Shown: in pieces, positions 1-9,494 of the stretch
Layout: each line of letters opens with the position of its first letter
Position numbering within the stretch: position 1 is the first letter of the stretch
Source of the DNA: Oscillatoria sp. FACHB-1407
GTDB taxonomy: Bacteria; Cyanobacteriota; Cyanobacteriia; Elainellales; Elainellaceae
Reading direction: 5' to 3'
Assembly: GCF_014697545.1 (NCBI RefSeq)
Contig: NZ_JACJSA010000010.1
Location: 217,332-281,331 of the forward strand
DNA: 64,000 nucleotides
Position numbers and translations under genes: made by a program
The notes under the pieces: generated by a model
Databases searched by the model: none
What the model was told of the DNA's origin: nothing
Seen by the model: the letters and a program-made list of their open reading frames with translations, nothing else

Positions 1-233
1 TAAATGCGTAAGAATTGTGTCGAGACTTTAGGATGCATGAATAGCAAGGAGCAGAGCCTGGAGACACTGGGTTTAACTCGGCATCTGCTAGCTTCAGACA
101 AGACCTCTTGTTACAAGTTTTGTATTCTTCCATAAAGCAATTTTTAAGGTTACACACTGCGGTAAGCTTGAATGAGTGGCTAATCGCCTGTTGGTTTAAC
201 ATCTCACCGTATTTCTAAATATCGCTTCACAAA
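1..233. other. Leader region before hemC, no gene seen
   Basis: The window opens with TAA, which could be the last codon of a gene to the left, but there is too little sequence to tell. The remainder up to the hemC start has no convincing reading frame on either strand and no clear promoter hexamers. It is probably the hemC 5' region. Confidence 0.4.
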
Positions 234-1193
234 ATGGTTGCAAGTCTCCCTCGCACGATTCGGATTGGTTCCCGCAAAAGTCAACTGGCCCTGGTTCAAA
301 CACATTGGGTGCAGGAGCAGTTGCAAAAGGCATTTCCCAATCGGGTATTTGATGTCCACACCATGAGCACGCATGGTGACAAGATTTTAGACGTGGCACT
401 TGCCAAGATTGGTGACAAGGGGCTGTTCACCAAAGAGTTAGAAATTGGCATGACCAATGGCGATATTGATTTTGCAGTTCACTCGCTCAAAGATCTGCCA
501 ACTCGCTTGCCCGAAGGGTTGGTTTTGGGTTGCGTGACTGAGCGCGAAAATCCAGCCGATGCTCTGGTGGTTCATGCCAAGCATCAAGATAAACAGCTTG
601 ATACCCTCCCAGAGGGAGCCGTGATTGGAACTTCTTCGCTGCGGCGATTGGCTCAACTGCGTCACTATTATCCTCACTTGACCTTTAAAGATGTGCGGGG
701 CAACCTCAATACCCGACTTCAGAAGTTGGATGCGGGGGAATATGATGCTCTGATTTTGGCGTTTGCTGGATTGCATCGGTTAGGGATGGGCGATCGCATT
801 CACCAGGTGATTCCACCAGAGGTGTCACTGCACGCGGTTGGTCAGGGTGCGTTAGGGATTGAATGTCGCGCTGATGATACCGAAATCTTGACCCTGCTGA
901 AGGAACTGGAGCATTTGCCCACAGCGCAACGGTGCTACGCTGAGCGGTCTTTCTTGCGCGAGTTGGAGGGGGGCTGTCAGGTGCCAATTGGAGTCAACAC
1001 CGAGTTAGACGGAGATAATCTGACTTTGACAGGTTTGGTTGCCAGCTTAGATGGACAACGGTTGATCAAAGACAGTGTGACTGGCGCAGCGGATCAAGCC
1101 GAGCAACTTGGTATTGATCTGGCAAATCGACTGAAGCAACAGGGCGCACAGGAAATTTTGGATGAAATTTTTGCCACGATTCAGCGGAGCTAA
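234..1193 (+). CDS. hemC: Hydroxymethylbilane synthase (porphobilinogen deaminase)
   Basis: The enzyme joins four porphobilinogen units into hydroxymethylbilane, a step shared by heme, chlorophyll and bilin synthesis in the cytosol. The 319-residue length is normal for the family. The N-terminal [10 protein letters not shown] motif, HSLKDLPT with the catalytic aspartate at D87, GTSSLRR (142-148) and the cofactor-anchoring cysteine C248 in [10 protein letters not shown] are all present. The ATG start gives the usual short extension before the first strand. The gene stands alone, followed by a terminator-like hairpin at 1228-1250 and then by glgA. Nothing is missing or disrupted. Confidence 0.97.
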   Translation: MVASLPRTIRIGSRKSQLALVQTHWVQEQLQKAFPNRVFDVHTMSTHGDKILDVALAKIGDKGLFTKELEIGMTNGDIDFAVHSLKDLPTRLPEGLVLGCVTERENPADALVVHAKHQDKQLDTLPEGAVIGTSSLRRLAQLRHYYPHLTFKDVRGNLNTRLQKLDAGEYDALILAFAGLHRLGMGDRIHQVIPPEVSLHAVGQGALGIECRADDTEILTLLKELEHLPTAQRCYAERSFLRELEGGCQVPIGVNTELDGDNLTLTGLVASLDGQRLIKDSVTGAADQAEQLGIDLANRLKQQGAQEILDEIFATIQRS

Positions 1194-1227
1194 TCGCTGA
1201 GCGAGTGACATCCATTCATCTTTGTAG

Positions 1228-1250
1228 GGGGTTTGGCAGTGCTGAACCCC
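1228..1250 (+). terminator. Possible terminator of hemC
   Basis: GGGGTT and AACCCC pair across a short inner CAG/CTG stem, and TTATTTT follows. It lies 35 bases after the hemC stop. The GGTTTGGCA-type hairpin recurs in other spacers (near 3050 and 11220), so it may also be part of a dispersed repeat. Confidence 0.5.
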
Positions 1251-1354
1251 TTATTTTGATTTGAGTTACGAAAAGGTTACAAAAAGTTGATAGGGTTTTA
1301 GATAGCTGAGCGATCGCTACAGTCAACACCACCAATTTGGGGATTTAGACAGCA

Positions 1355-2779
1355 ATGCGAATTTTGTTTGTTGCAGCAGAAGCGGCTCCTGTGGCGAAGG
1401 TTGGAGGCATGGGAGATGTCGTCGGTGCGTTACCCAAAGTCTTAAGAAGCATGGGGCACGATGTCCGCATCTTTTTGCCTTACTACGGGTTTATGCCCGA
1501 CAAGGTTGATATCCCCAAAGAGCCCGTTTGGTATGGCTCAGCCATGTTTCAAAATTTCCAGGTCTATCAAACCACGTTGCCTGGGTCAGATGTGCCGCTC
1601 TATCTCTTCCAACATCCAGCGTTCAACGCTCGCCGCATTTACTCTGGCGAAGATGAGGATTGGCGGTTCACACTGTTTGCCAATGGAGCAGCCGAGTTTT
1701 GTTGGAATTATTGGAAGCCAGAAGTTGTCCACTGTCACGATTGGCATACGGGCATGATTCCGGTGTGGATGCACCAATCGCCCGACATCACCTCTGTCTT
1801 CACAATTCACAACCTGGCATACCAGGGTCCGTGGCGTTGGAAGTTGGAGCAGATGACGTGGTGTCCCTGGTACATGCAGGGGCATAACACGATGGCAGCG
1901 GCAGTACAGTTTGCTGACATGGTGACCACAGTCTCACCGACCTATGCTCAACAGATTCAGACAGCAGAATATGGGGAAACTATTGAGGGGCTGTTGTCCT
2001 TCATCAGTGGCAAGTTGAGGGGCATTCTCAATGGCATTGATATGGATTTGTTCGACCCAACTGCCGATAAACAAATTGCCCAACCCTTCACGATCGAGAC
2101 AATTGACAAACGAGCCGCTAACAAGATTGCGCTGCAAGAGGAAGTGGGCTTGGAAGTCAACTCGAAAGCCTTTTTGTTGGGGATGGTGTCACGTCTGGTC
2201 GAGCAAAAGGGCTTGGATCTGATCTTGCAGATTCTCGATCGCTTCATGTCTTACAGTGATGCTCAATTTGTCGTGCTAGGGTCAGGCGATCGCTACTATG
2301 AAACTCAACTCTGGCAACTCTCGTCTCGCTTTCCCGGTCGCATTGCAGCCTATTTCTTGCAGAGTGATGGGTTAGCCCGTCGTATCTATGCCGGATGTGA
2401 TGCATTTCTTATGCCGTCACGCTTTGAGCCGTGTGGCATCAGTCAAATGTTGTCGATGCGATATGGCTGCATCCCGATTGTGCGCCGGACGGGAGGATTG
2501 GTCGATACGGTGCAGCACCATGATCCCGCTACGGGCACAGGCACGGGCTACTGTTTCGATCGCTATGAGCCACTGGATCTCTACACCGGAATTGTTAGAG
2601 CGTGGGAAGGCTTCCACTACAAGCCTGAATGGCAGGCACTGCAAAAACGAGGCATGGCAACCGACTTTGGCTGGCACAACTCCGCCAAAGAGTATGTCAA
2701 GGTCTATCACCACATTTTGGGACTGCCGGAGGAAGAACCTGAGACGCCTGAGAGTGAACCTGAGTTGGTGAGTTCTTAA
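1355..2779 (+). CDS. glgA: Glycogen synthase, GT5 family
   Basis: It transfers glucose from ADP-glucose to the non-reducing end of alpha-1,4-glucan chains to make glycogen. The 474-residue protein has the bacterial GlgA plan of two Rossmann-like domains. KVGGMGDV (from K15) is the ADP-glucose site, HCHDWHTG lies near residue 130, and the C-terminal EPCGISQM belongs to the EX7E-type region. The C-terminal tail ending in glutamate-rich sequence (EEEPETPESEPE) is not conserved in the family. A partner for glycogen branching, a GH57 enzyme, is at 53 kb, so the two are not in one operon. No clear ribosome binding site precedes the ATG. Confidence 0.96.
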   Translation: MRILFVAAEAAPVAKVGGMGDVVGALPKVLRSMGHDVRIFLPYYGFMPDKVDIPKEPVWYGSAMFQNFQVYQTTLPGSDVPLYLFQHPAFNARRIYSGEDEDWRFTLFANGAAEFCWNYWKPEVVHCHDWHTGMIPVWMHQSPDITSVFTIHNLAYQGPWRWKLEQMTWCPWYMQGHNTMAAAVQFADMVTTVSPTYAQQIQTAEYGETIEGLLSFISGKLRGILNGIDMDLFDPTADKQIAQPFTIETIDKRAANKIALQEEVGLEVNSKAFLLGMVSRLVEQKGLDLILQILDRFMSYSDAQFVVLGSGDRYYETQLWQLSSRFPGRIAAYFLQSDGLARRIYAGCDAFLMPSRFEPCGISQMLSMRYGCIPIVRRTGGLVDTVQHHDPATGTGTGYCFDRYEPLDLYTGIVRAWEGFHYKPEWQALQKRGMATDFGWHNSAKEYVKVYHHILGLPEEEPETPESEPELVSS

Positions 2780-2792
2780 ACCTAAGTGAATG

Positions 2793-2860
2793 GTCAGTAG
2801 TAAATGGTCAATAGTCAGTAGCCAGTAGTTAATAGTTGATGGTCAATAGTTGATGGTTCA
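2793..2860. repeat. Heptanucleotide tandem repeats (ATTGACC/AGTCAAT family)
   Basis: The stretch is built from degenerate seven-base units such as GGTCAAT, AGTCAGT and AGTTGAT. The same family on the other strand fills 3179-3332 and recurs near 48.4, 54.9 and 55.2 kb. It resembles the short tandemly repeated repetitive (STRR) sequences known from filamentous cyanobacteria. Confidence 0.75.
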
Positions 2861-2888
2861 TGCTCTCGCGTTCGACCCATTGACGTGA

Positions 2889-3001
2889 TATAGCCGTAGC
2901 CACATTTGATGGGGCGGAGGCGAGTCAGGAAGCTTTCCCAGTGCCAGGGTTTGAGCCATTGTCTTTGCCTTAAGTTTTCTGACCAAAGCTATATACAGCT
3001 T
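2889..3001 (+). repeat. Dispersed repeat with TATAGC-GTAGCCACAT end, copy 1
   Basis: A block of about 110 bases starting TATAGCCGTAGCCACAT recurs in inverted orientation at 11107-11205 with nearly the same order of motifs, including AAGCTT and TTGTCTTTGCCTTAAG-like segments. Its first 45 bases recur at 55013-55057. There is no coding capacity. It looks like a small non-autonomous mobile element or its remnant. Confidence 0.7.
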
Positions 3002-3178
3002 TTCTGATACCGACTTAAACGGGTCTTTAGACAAATCAAGGTTTAGGAGGGGTTTGGCAATGCCAAACCCGTACAGGGTTCCGTCGCGGTTTCAATTCAA
3101 ATTGGTATGAAAACCCTATAAACTCTGCATTCTTCAGGGGAAGGGAGAAGAGTGAGGGCGAGAAAAGCATACATCGTG

Positions 3179-3332
3179 TCATTAACCATTGACCATTGAC
3201 AACTAACCATTGACTATTAACAACTGGGCTGCTGACAACTAACCATTGACAACTGACCATTGACCATTGACTGCTGACAACTAACCATTGACCATTGACT
3301 GCTGACGACTGACCATTGACCATTGACAACTT
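3179..3332. repeat. Heptanucleotide tandem repeats (ACCATTG family)
   Basis: About 20 consecutive seven-base units can be read: ACCATTG, ACTGCTG, ACAACTA and variants, with little drift in phase. The array ends directly at the stop codon side of the small PPC gene, so it forms that gene's 3' flank. Confidence 0.85.
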
Positions 3333-3333
3333 T

Positions 3334-3708
3334 CTACGAGGTCTTGACCGTCAAAACCGTCAACCGATAAGTGGTTTCTCCGGCTCCACGGGGAACTACT
3401 TTCAGATAATAGACTCCACGGGGAGCAATGCCTGTGGTGAATTCGGAGGCTGTTCCCGCTCGATTTAACAGGTTAACTCGACGACGATTTTGGTCGTAGA
3501 CCTCAACATCTACATTCGAGCGCAATCCCGTCAAGGCGATCGTCCCGGTGCAGCGTCGTGCTACGGTAAAGCGATAAAAATCAGCCCGGTCGTTGACACC
3601 AACGGCATCATCCACAATGACGCTGTTGTCGCGAAATAAACCGAGATTACGAGCATTACCAAAGGTATTTCCAGCGAGATCCGCCTGGGTCGTTCTAATT
3701 CTTGCCAT
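3334..3708 (-). CDS. Small PPC-domain (pre-peptidase C-terminal-like) protein
   Basis: The 124 residues form almost exactly one PPC domain: GNTFGNARNLG at the start, DFYRFTV in the middle and GVYYLKVVPRG near the end. PPC domains are beta-sandwich modules usually attached to secreted proteases or surface proteins. Here there is no enzyme part and no signal peptide. The same N-terminal module opens the two larger proteins at 35.6-36.9 and 37.2-39.9 kb, so this may be a stand-alone relative exported by a non-Sec route. Its role is unknown. Confidence 0.8.
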   Translation of the reverse strand: MARIRTTQADLAGNTFGNARNLGLFRDNSVIVDDAVGVNDRADFYRFTVARRCTGTIALTGLRSNVDVEVYDQNRRRVNLLNRAGTASEFTTGIAPRGVYYLKVVPRGAGETTYRLTVLTVKTS

Positions 3709-3807
3709 AAATGCAAACCTGTAGACACAAGAATTGTGTCAGCTTAAGCCCTCGGCGCGATCGCTGGCAACCCCGCTAATGGGGGAAGCGACGGTTAAAA
3801 TAAGAGC

Positions 3808-4524
3808 ATGACGGACTCTACTCATTACGACACGCTCGATATTCATGCGGCGGCGAGTCAGGCGGAGATCAAGCAAGCCTATCGTCGTCTGGTGAAACAG
3901 TATCACCCCGATGTCAATCAAGGCGTTGACAATCACGATCGCATTGCCAGCATCAATGCGGCTTATGAGGTCTTAGGCGATCCACAGCGTCGCCACAGAT
4001 ACGATCAACATCTCAGCTATCAGGCTCAGGATGGGGTTGATTATGAGGCAATTCGGCGCGATCGCCAGGAGCGCACAACTGCCGCTCAAAATAGCCATCG
4101 CCGACGCAAAACAGGACAAGACAGTGATGAGCAACTGCAACTCTGGCTCAATCGGGTCTATCAACCTGTTAATCGTCTGCTCAATCAGATTTTGAATCCT
4201 TTGCAAGACCAGATTGATGATCTGGCAGCCGACCCCTTTGATGATGAATTGCTAGAAGAATTTTTAGCGTATTTAGACGATTGCCGCGAAGACCTGCAAA
4301 AGGCTCAAGTGACCTTTCGCTCTATGCCAAACCCCTCCAATGTGGCGGGCGTGGCGGCTCACCTCTATTACTGCTTGAATCAGGTCAGCGACGGCATTGA
4401 TGAACTGGAGCGGTTTACCTCCAGTTACGATGAGCATTACTTGCATACAGGGCAGGAGCTATTTCGCATTGCTAAAGGGTTGCGACGAGAGGCACAAGCG
4501 GCACTCCGAGAGATTCCCGTGTGA
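3808..4524 (+). CDS. J-domain protein (DnaJ-like, type III)
   Basis: Residues 2-66 are a J domain with the HPD motif at H33-P34-D35, which stimulates Hsp70 (DnaK) ATPase. The protein has 238 residues and lacks the glycine-rich, zinc-finger and C-terminal substrate domains of true DnaJ. The remainder is a helical acidic region (for example DPFDDELLEEFLAYLDD) that I do not recognise. It lies 108 bases before the der start on the same strand and may be cotranscribed. It is a specialised DnaK co-chaperone with unknown client. Confidence 0.88.
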   Translation: MTDSTHYDTLDIHAAASQAEIKQAYRRLVKQYHPDVNQGVDNHDRIASINAAYEVLGDPQRRHRYDQHLSYQAQDGVDYEAIRRDRQERTTAAQNSHRRRKTGQDSDEQLQLWLNRVYQPVNRLLNQILNPLQDQIDDLAADPFDDELLEEFLAYLDDCREDLQKAQVTFRSMPNPSNVAGVAAHLYYCLNQVSDGIDELERFTSSYDEHYLHTGQELFRIAKGLRREAQAALREIPV

Positions 4525-4632
4525 TCAGGTACGCTTAACCCGACCAATTTTTGCAAGCCGTTAGCAGAAATCTAAGCAACAATGGAAGAAGTGCCTGAAT
4601 GGGCACACAAGTTTTTTATTTTCCGTGCTGCT

Positions 4633-5994
4633 ATGCCACTCCCTGTTGTTGCTATTATTGGTCGCCCGAATGTCGGCAAATCAACCCTGGTCAATCGCCT
4701 GGCGGGTGTAAACGAGGCGATCGTCCACGACGAAGCAGGGGTGACGCGCGATCGCACCTATAAAGAGGCATTTTGGGGCGATCGCGAGTTCTTGGTGGTT
4801 GATACAGGTGGGTTAGTGTTCGACGACGACACCGAGTTTTTGCCACTGATTCGGCAGCAAGCGATGGCAGCCTTAGCTGAGGCGAGTGTCGCGATCATGG
4901 TCGTGGATGGACAGGTTGGACCCACCGCCGCCGATGAGACGATCGCCACCTGGTTGCGGCAACAGTCGGTACCTGTGCTTTTAGCGGTTAACAAGTGTGA
5001 ATCGGTAGAACAGGGCTTAGTGCAAGCGGCTGAATTTTGGAGTTTGGGCTTGGGTGAACCCCACGCTGTATCAGGTATTCACGGCAACGGCACCGGAGAT
5101 TTGCTGGATCAACTGATTACCTATCTGCCATCGACTGATCAACTGGAAGAAACGAGTGAGATTCGGGTGGCCATTATTGGACGACCCAATGTTGGCAAGT
5201 CGAGTTTGCTGAATGCCTTTGTGGGAGAAAACCGGGCGATCGTTAGCCCGATTTCGGGAACGACACGAGATGCGATTGACACAGTTGTAGAGCGTCAGGG
5301 ACAACGCTATCGCCTGATTGACACAGCTGGAATTCGCAAAAAGAAGCAGGTGGAATACGGCACCGAATTCTTCAGCATTAACCGCTCTTTTAAGGCGATT
5401 CGTCGTTCTGATGTCGTCCTGTTCGTGATCGATGCGCTGGATGGCGTCACAGAGCAAGACCAAAAACTGGCGGGTCGGATCGCCGAAGAAGGCCGAGCTT
5501 GCGTCATTGTCGTCAACAAGTGGGATGCGATCGAGAAGAACTCTCACACGATTTACGAGTTTGACAAGGCAGTGCGCGATCGCCTCAACTTCATGGACTG
5601 GGCAGAAACCATTTACATCAGTGCTCAGACTGGACAGCGAGTTGAGAAGATCATCGACCTGATCAATACAGCCGCTGAGCAACACAAGCGTCGGGTCAGC
5701 ACCTCGGTCATCAACGAAGTGTTAGAAGATGCGGCTCGCTGGCACTCTCCTCCAGTGACGCGCCAGGGACGGCAGGGCAAAATCTACTACGGCACTCAAG
5801 TCTCTAGCCAACCCCCAACGATCGCCCTCTTTACCAATGAAGCCAAGCTGTTTAACGAAAACTATCGCCGTTATATCGAGCGACAGTTCCGCCAGAGTTT
5901 AGGCTTTACAGGTACTCCGATGCGGTTGTTGTGGCGCAGCAAGAAACTCCGTGAGGTCGAGCGCAACACGGCAAATAGAGCCACGAAGGTGTAG
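4633..5994 (+). CDS. der: GTPase Der (EngA), ribosome assembly
   Basis: Der has two tandem GTPase domains and acts in maturation of the 50S ribosomal subunit. Both P-loops are present ([12 protein letters not shown] and [12 protein letters not shown]), with DTGG and DTAGI switch II motifs and NKCE and NKWD guanine-binding motifs. NKCE is a mild variant of NKCD. A C-terminal KH-like domain follows. An in-frame ATG at 4582 would add 17 residues, but the ATG at 4633 ([10 protein letters not shown]) matches the normal family N-terminus and gives 453 residues. Neither start has a strong ribosome binding site. Confidence 0.95.
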   Translation: MPLPVVAIIGRPNVGKSTLVNRLAGVNEAIVHDEAGVTRDRTYKEAFWGDREFLVVDTGGLVFDDDTEFLPLIRQQAMAALAEASVAIMVVDGQVGPTAADETIATWLRQQSVPVLLAVNKCESVEQGLVQAAEFWSLGLGEPHAVSGIHGNGTGDLLDQLITYLPSTDQLEETSEIRVAIIGRPNVGKSSLLNAFVGENRAIVSPISGTTRDAIDTVVERQGQRYRLIDTAGIRKKKQVEYGTEFFSINRSFKAIRRSDVVLFVIDALDGVTEQDQKLAGRIAEEGRACVIVVNKWDAIEKNSHTIYEFDKAVRDRLNFMDWAETIYISAQTGQRVEKIIDLINTAAEQHKRRVSTSVINEVLEDAARWHSPPVTRQGRQGKIYYGTQVSSQPPTIALFTNEAKLFNENYRRYIERQFRQSLGFTGTPMRLLWRSKKLREVERNTANRATKV

Positions 5995-5995
5995 G

Positions 5996-6205
5996 GAAAG
6001 GATGAGGAAAGAGGGATGAAGGCTAAAGGATAAAGGATGAAAGATTAAGAATGAAAAATAAAAGGTGGACAATAGAGCTTGTACTATCATTGATCGGCTG
6101 TCGTTATCCTAACTTTTAGCCTTTATCCTTCATCGTTCAGGTTTATCTCTGCTTTTTATCCTTCAGCCTTCATCCTTTATCCCTTATCCCTTTATCCTTC
6201 CTCTC
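5996..6205. repeat. Heptanucleotide tandem repeats (GGATAAA/TTTATCC family)
   Basis: Two arms are seen: AAGGATAAAGGATGA-like units at 5996-6066 and the reverse complement TTTATCCTTCA-like units at 6113-6205. This is a second STRR-like family. It recurs at 54838-54890 and 60902-60975. The inverted arms could fold into a long imperfect hairpin between der and the next gene. Confidence 0.75.
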
Positions 6206-6212
6206 CTAACTC

Positions 6213-7154
6213 ATGGATCTGCTGCGATCGCTCCCCATTGGGCTTTATTTAGAACAACCCGTCAGTTGGCTGCATCGGCTTGATCCCCGCGTGAAGTTGG
6301 TCTGGCTCCTGACGTTTCTATTAACCCCGATCGCAGCAAACCCCTACTGGCGTTTATCCCTGGTCGGTTGGTTGTTATTGCTCACGCTCACCACTTTGAT
6401 TCCCTTCCGGGTTTGGCGCAACCAGATGGGGTTGGTGATCCTTTTCAGTCTGCTCATCTTTTTCGCGACGCTGTTGGCTCCGGACGGGCTGAACATTGGG
6501 CATCAACCCCGATTGCCCACAGACGAACTGTTGTTTAGCTCACCTGGCACAGTACAGGACACCACGTCATCGATCAACGTTCAAAAGCCAGCATCCCTGA
6601 CTGACCTCCTCACCTCCTATCACTACGTCTTGTTTCAGCAGGGCTTTTTGCGGATCACGCGGCGATCGGTCGAGTTAGCCGTGCGAATCAGTACGCTGCT
6701 TTTTACCCTGATCTACAGCACCAATCTCTATCTTTTAACAACTGCCCCAGAGGAGATCACCGCCGGGTTAGATAACCTGTTGCAGCCTCTGCGTCGCTTC
6801 AAAATTCCGGTTACAGAGATTGTGTTAACGCTGACGTTGTCGCTGCGATTCATTCCTCTGGTGTTAGAAGAAGTGCAAAATTTGGTGCGATCGGTACGAA
6901 CGCGAGCTATTAACTGGAAGAAACTTGGGTTAAGAGGTAGCACTCAGGTCTGGTTGATGGTTGCCGAAAGGCTCCTGGACAACTTATTGGTTAGGGCTGA
7001 CCAAATCGCCAGTGCGATGCAGGTAAGGGGTTTTACCTCACCTGATCAACATCAGGTCAAATGGCATATTTTTCGACTATCGCGGGCAGATGGCTTAGCA
7101 CTTTTGGGAGTGTTGCTGTTTTGGAGTGCCCGTTTTATCTGGGGTGGGCGATAG
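6213..7154 (+). CDS. ecfT: EcfT/CbiQ-type energy-coupling factor transporter membrane protein
   Basis: This looks like the transmembrane T component of an ECF vitamin or metal importer, which links the ATPase pair to substrate-binding S proteins. The 313-residue protein has about six hydrophobic segments and, near residue 268, SAMQVRGF, which fits the A-M-x-x-R-G coupling motif. No ATPase or S component is nearby, so the substrate cannot be told. The position between der and pipX is, as I recall, common in cyanobacteria. Start ATG at 6213 is preceded by a repeat region, with no good ribosome binding site. Confidence 0.85.
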   Translation: MDLLRSLPIGLYLEQPVSWLHRLDPRVKLVWLLTFLLTPIAANPYWRLSLVGWLLLLTLTTLIPFRVWRNQMGLVILFSLLIFFATLLAPDGLNIGHQPRLPTDELLFSSPGTVQDTTSSINVQKPASLTDLLTSYHYVLFQQGFLRITRRSVELAVRISTLLFTLIYSTNLYLLTTAPEEITAGLDNLLQPLRRFKIPVTEIVLTLTLSLRFIPLVLEEVQNLVRSVRTRAINWKKLGLRGSTQVWLMVAERLLDNLLVRADQIASAMQVRGFTSPDQHQVKWHIFRLSRADGLALLGVLLFWSARFIWGGR

Positions 7155-7548
7155 GGCTTTTTCCAAAACACTTCATTTTTGGGGCCTGTCAACCCTCCTA
7201 GAGGGTGATAAAGATGTTTAAAGTTAGGAATTTGGTAGCGTAGTGACACAATTTCCCATACAGTATTGAGATAAGTGTGCAATGGCTCTTTTTAAGCTTG
7301 CTTTGAAGAAAAACCATTGTCCATCGTTCATTGTTTCGGTGGAAATTGCTCCCGTTCTCTAACACTCGGTTCTGCTACGCAGGGCAGAGTGGCTCAATCA
7401 AAGCTCGTCGTCACACCATGAGGTGATTGCCCCCTGCTCTACCACGCTGATCAAGCCCTTTTCAAATCTCAGCATATTCCTCACAGGTTTCCTGAACTTT
7501 GCACATTTAAGAACTCATATTCCTCAACCCTCTGAATAGGAAAGCTCT
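7155..7548. other. Non-coding spacer before pipX
   Basis: About 390 bases without a supported gene. A 6-bp hairpin (ACCCTC/GAGGGT, 7192-7206) follows ecfT but lacks a T-run. No NtcA-type GTA-N8-TAC palindrome was seen near the pipX start. Confidence 0.4.
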
Positions 7549-7869
7549 ATGTCTCCCGTTCCCTCGCTGGCACAGCAGTCCTCGGCACAATCAAAATCCA
7601 TGAGCACGGAAACCTATCTCAACCATCCAACGTTTGGTTTGTTGTATAGGGTTTGTCTGGTGGAGGAATCTCAGGAACTTTTTGCGACACTGTATGCCCA
7701 ACGGCTATTTTTTCTGGTGACTCACACGCCAGCAGGTTTCCAGTTTGACCCTGTGAGCCGCACTGATGCGCGGGTACTTCTGGAAAATCGTCTTCGCAAC
7801 CTGCGTCGTCAGGGATTAAGCACCGAGTATGAACAGTTGCAGAAGGTGCATCGTCAGACGTTTCAATAG
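7549..7869 (+). CDS. pipX: PipX, PII/NtcA co-regulator
   Basis: PipX is a small cyanobacterial protein that binds either the PII signal protein or the nitrogen regulator NtcA and so links nitrogen status to transcription. The core NHPTFGLLYRVC followed by FATLYAQRLFFLV and ENRLRNLRRQG is typical. The family is usually about 90 residues. The ATG at 7549 has an AGGA ribosome binding site and gives 106 residues with a Ser/Gln-rich extension. The internal ATG at 7600 would give the usual 90. pipY follows, as in Synechococcus, where the two are reported to be cotranscribed. Confidence 0.93.
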   Translation: MSPVPSLAQQSSAQSKSMSTETYLNHPTFGLLYRVCLVEESQELFATLYAQRLFFLVTHTPAGFQFDPVSRTDARVLLENRLRNLRRQGLSTEYEQLQKVHRQTFQ

Positions 7870-8136
7870 TTCGTCTTGTGAGTTGCTCAGTCACACAAAG
7901 TAGGACTTGAGATTCCCTTTAAACCTGCCTACACTAGTACTGCACTATGGTGAATCTGACAGAGAAGGTGTAGAGGGATGGCTGAGGGATGATTCGGTAG
8001 CTCCTCCACTCTTCTACAACGTGCTGTCATTATTCCGATGGTCAACCACTTATAGTCCCTGGTTGAAATTTGCCAATCATTCGGGGTTAACTGAGTGGGA
8101 ATCCTGCTCCACTGTCTTGTTTTGTCGCTAACCTCA

Positions 8137-8820
8137 ATGAGTGTGCCTGAATTAAAGGAAGCTATTGGCGATCGCCTCGATCACATTCGTCAAGCGGTTC
8201 CTGAATCCGTTCGCTTAATCGCCGTTAGCAAGCAAGTCTCGGTTGAGGCGATGCGAGTAGCCTACGAGGCAGGAGTGCGAGACTTTGCAGAGAGCCGCAT
8301 TCAAGAAGCAACGGTCAAGCAAGAGCAACTGCAAGACCTGACAGATATTACCTGGCATTTCATCGGACATCTGCAAAGCAACAAAGCCGCCAAGGCGATC
8401 GCTCAGTTTCAATGGATTCACTCGGTTGACAACTTGAAGCTAGCACAGCGACTCGATCGACTTGCAGCAGAGCTAAACCAATCCCCTCAGATCTGCCTGC
8501 AAGTCAAAATTGTGCCCGATGCCAACAAATCCGGGTGGGCTGTCCCAGCGTTATTAGCTGATCTGCCTGCTCTGGATGCTTGCCAGCATCTCAAGATTGT
8601 TGGGTTGATGACGATTCCTCCCTATGGATTAGCCCCTTCCGACACTCTGTCTATTTTTCAGCGAACCCATGATCTCGCGGATCAAATTCGGCAGCAAACC
8701 TGGTCAAATTTGCAGATTGATCAGCTTTCAATGGGAATGTCAGATGATTACCCGTTAGCTATTCAAGCCGGATCAACAATGATTCGGTTGGGACGCATCC
8801 TATTTGGTGAACGGTCGTGA
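8137..8820 (+). CDS. pipY: PipY, YggS/PLPBP family PLP-binding protein
   Basis: Members of this family bind pyridoxal phosphate without a known enzymatic reaction and keep PLP and amino-acid pools balanced. From the ATG at 8137 the protein is 227 residues, with the PLP lysine K32 in LIAVSKQ, HFIGHLQSNKA, and the phosphate-binding SMGMSDDY near the end. A GTG at 8095 would add 14 unmatched hydrophobic residues. I chose the family-like start although no ribosome binding site stands out. It lies 267 bases after pipX. Confidence 0.93.
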   Translation: MSVPELKEAIGDRLDHIRQAVPESVRLIAVSKQVSVEAMRVAYEAGVRDFAESRIQEATVKQEQLQDLTDITWHFIGHLQSNKAAKAIAQFQWIHSVDNLKLAQRLDRLAAELNQSPQICLQVKIVPDANKSGWAVPALLADLPALDACQHLKIVGLMTIPPYGLAPSDTLSIFQRTHDLADQIRQQTWSNLQIDQLSMGMSDDYPLAIQAGSTMIRLGRILFGERS

Positions 8821-9494
8821 TCAAGCAGTGAATCCCTGGAAAATAGATCGCGATCGCACCTCCTTTCAAGCATTAATTGGTGGTCGCGATCATTTTGATG
8901 ATTAGTGGAATAAGAAAGACTTTTACCAACTGTTTAGAATTGTGAGACAAAACTTGTAAACCTTGATCTTTTCAGATCAATCTGGGAAAGATAGAGGGTT
9001 TATCACAAGCTCTACTAGAATGCGATCGCCATGCTGGTGCTGGCGGTTGCCCTGATCATGGGTAGATCATTTGTTAGAAGATCTGAAGCGATCGCTCACT
9101 CTATCTCAACACCATGATCGCTCGATCAAAGTGGCTCCAAAAAATAGTTTTCGACAGCGATCATGAGGCAATGAGTTGAAAAATTGTAGAAGAAAAGTAA
9201 TATTCAATTAGTATCCGCACAAAAAAAGTCGGTTTTAGGGGAAATGTGGTGGTCAATTTATAAAATTGATGTATACTGTTGACTCAAACCAGACGCATCT
9301 TCAGAGGGTGTTCACGAATCGATGTCTTAGGCTTAAATTAGGACTCATGAACATTATTTTTTTGTTAAGTCCCCTTTGACCGCCTGAGCTAACAGGCAAG
9401 TTTTAACAAACCTGAATTCGGTCTACCTTTGCGTTTACTCTGCGTGGAGACTCAATTCCCAGCCAATCTACCTAGTCATGATGGAGCGTGAACA
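8821..9494. other. Long spacer before sepF
   Basis: A 674-base non-coding stretch. It holds a perfect 7-bp stem-loop at 8963-8980 (TTGATCT/AGATCAA), many GATC-containing short repeats, and a candidate promoter at 9250-9277. No reading frame is convincing. The length suggests that sepF has its own promoter and perhaps a long leader. Confidence 0.45.
9250..9277 (+). promoter_or_regulatory. Candidate sigma-70-type promoter for sepF
   Basis: TGGTCA, a 16-base spacer and TATACT resemble -35 and -10 boxes. This lies about 220 bases upstream of the sepF GTG. It is based only on hexamer resemblance. Confidence 0.3.

Noticed and set aside
3179..3332. Possible CRISPR array
   Set aside because: Units are only seven bases with no unique spacers of regular length; it is a heptanucleotide repeat and no cas gene is nearby.
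5071..5685. 204-codon minus-strand frame inside der
   Set aside because: Fully antisense to a strongly conserved GTPase, no ribosome binding site or recognisable domain.
7907..8131. 74-codon frame between pipX and pipY
   Set aside because: No motif or ribosome binding site; lies in an ordinary spacer.
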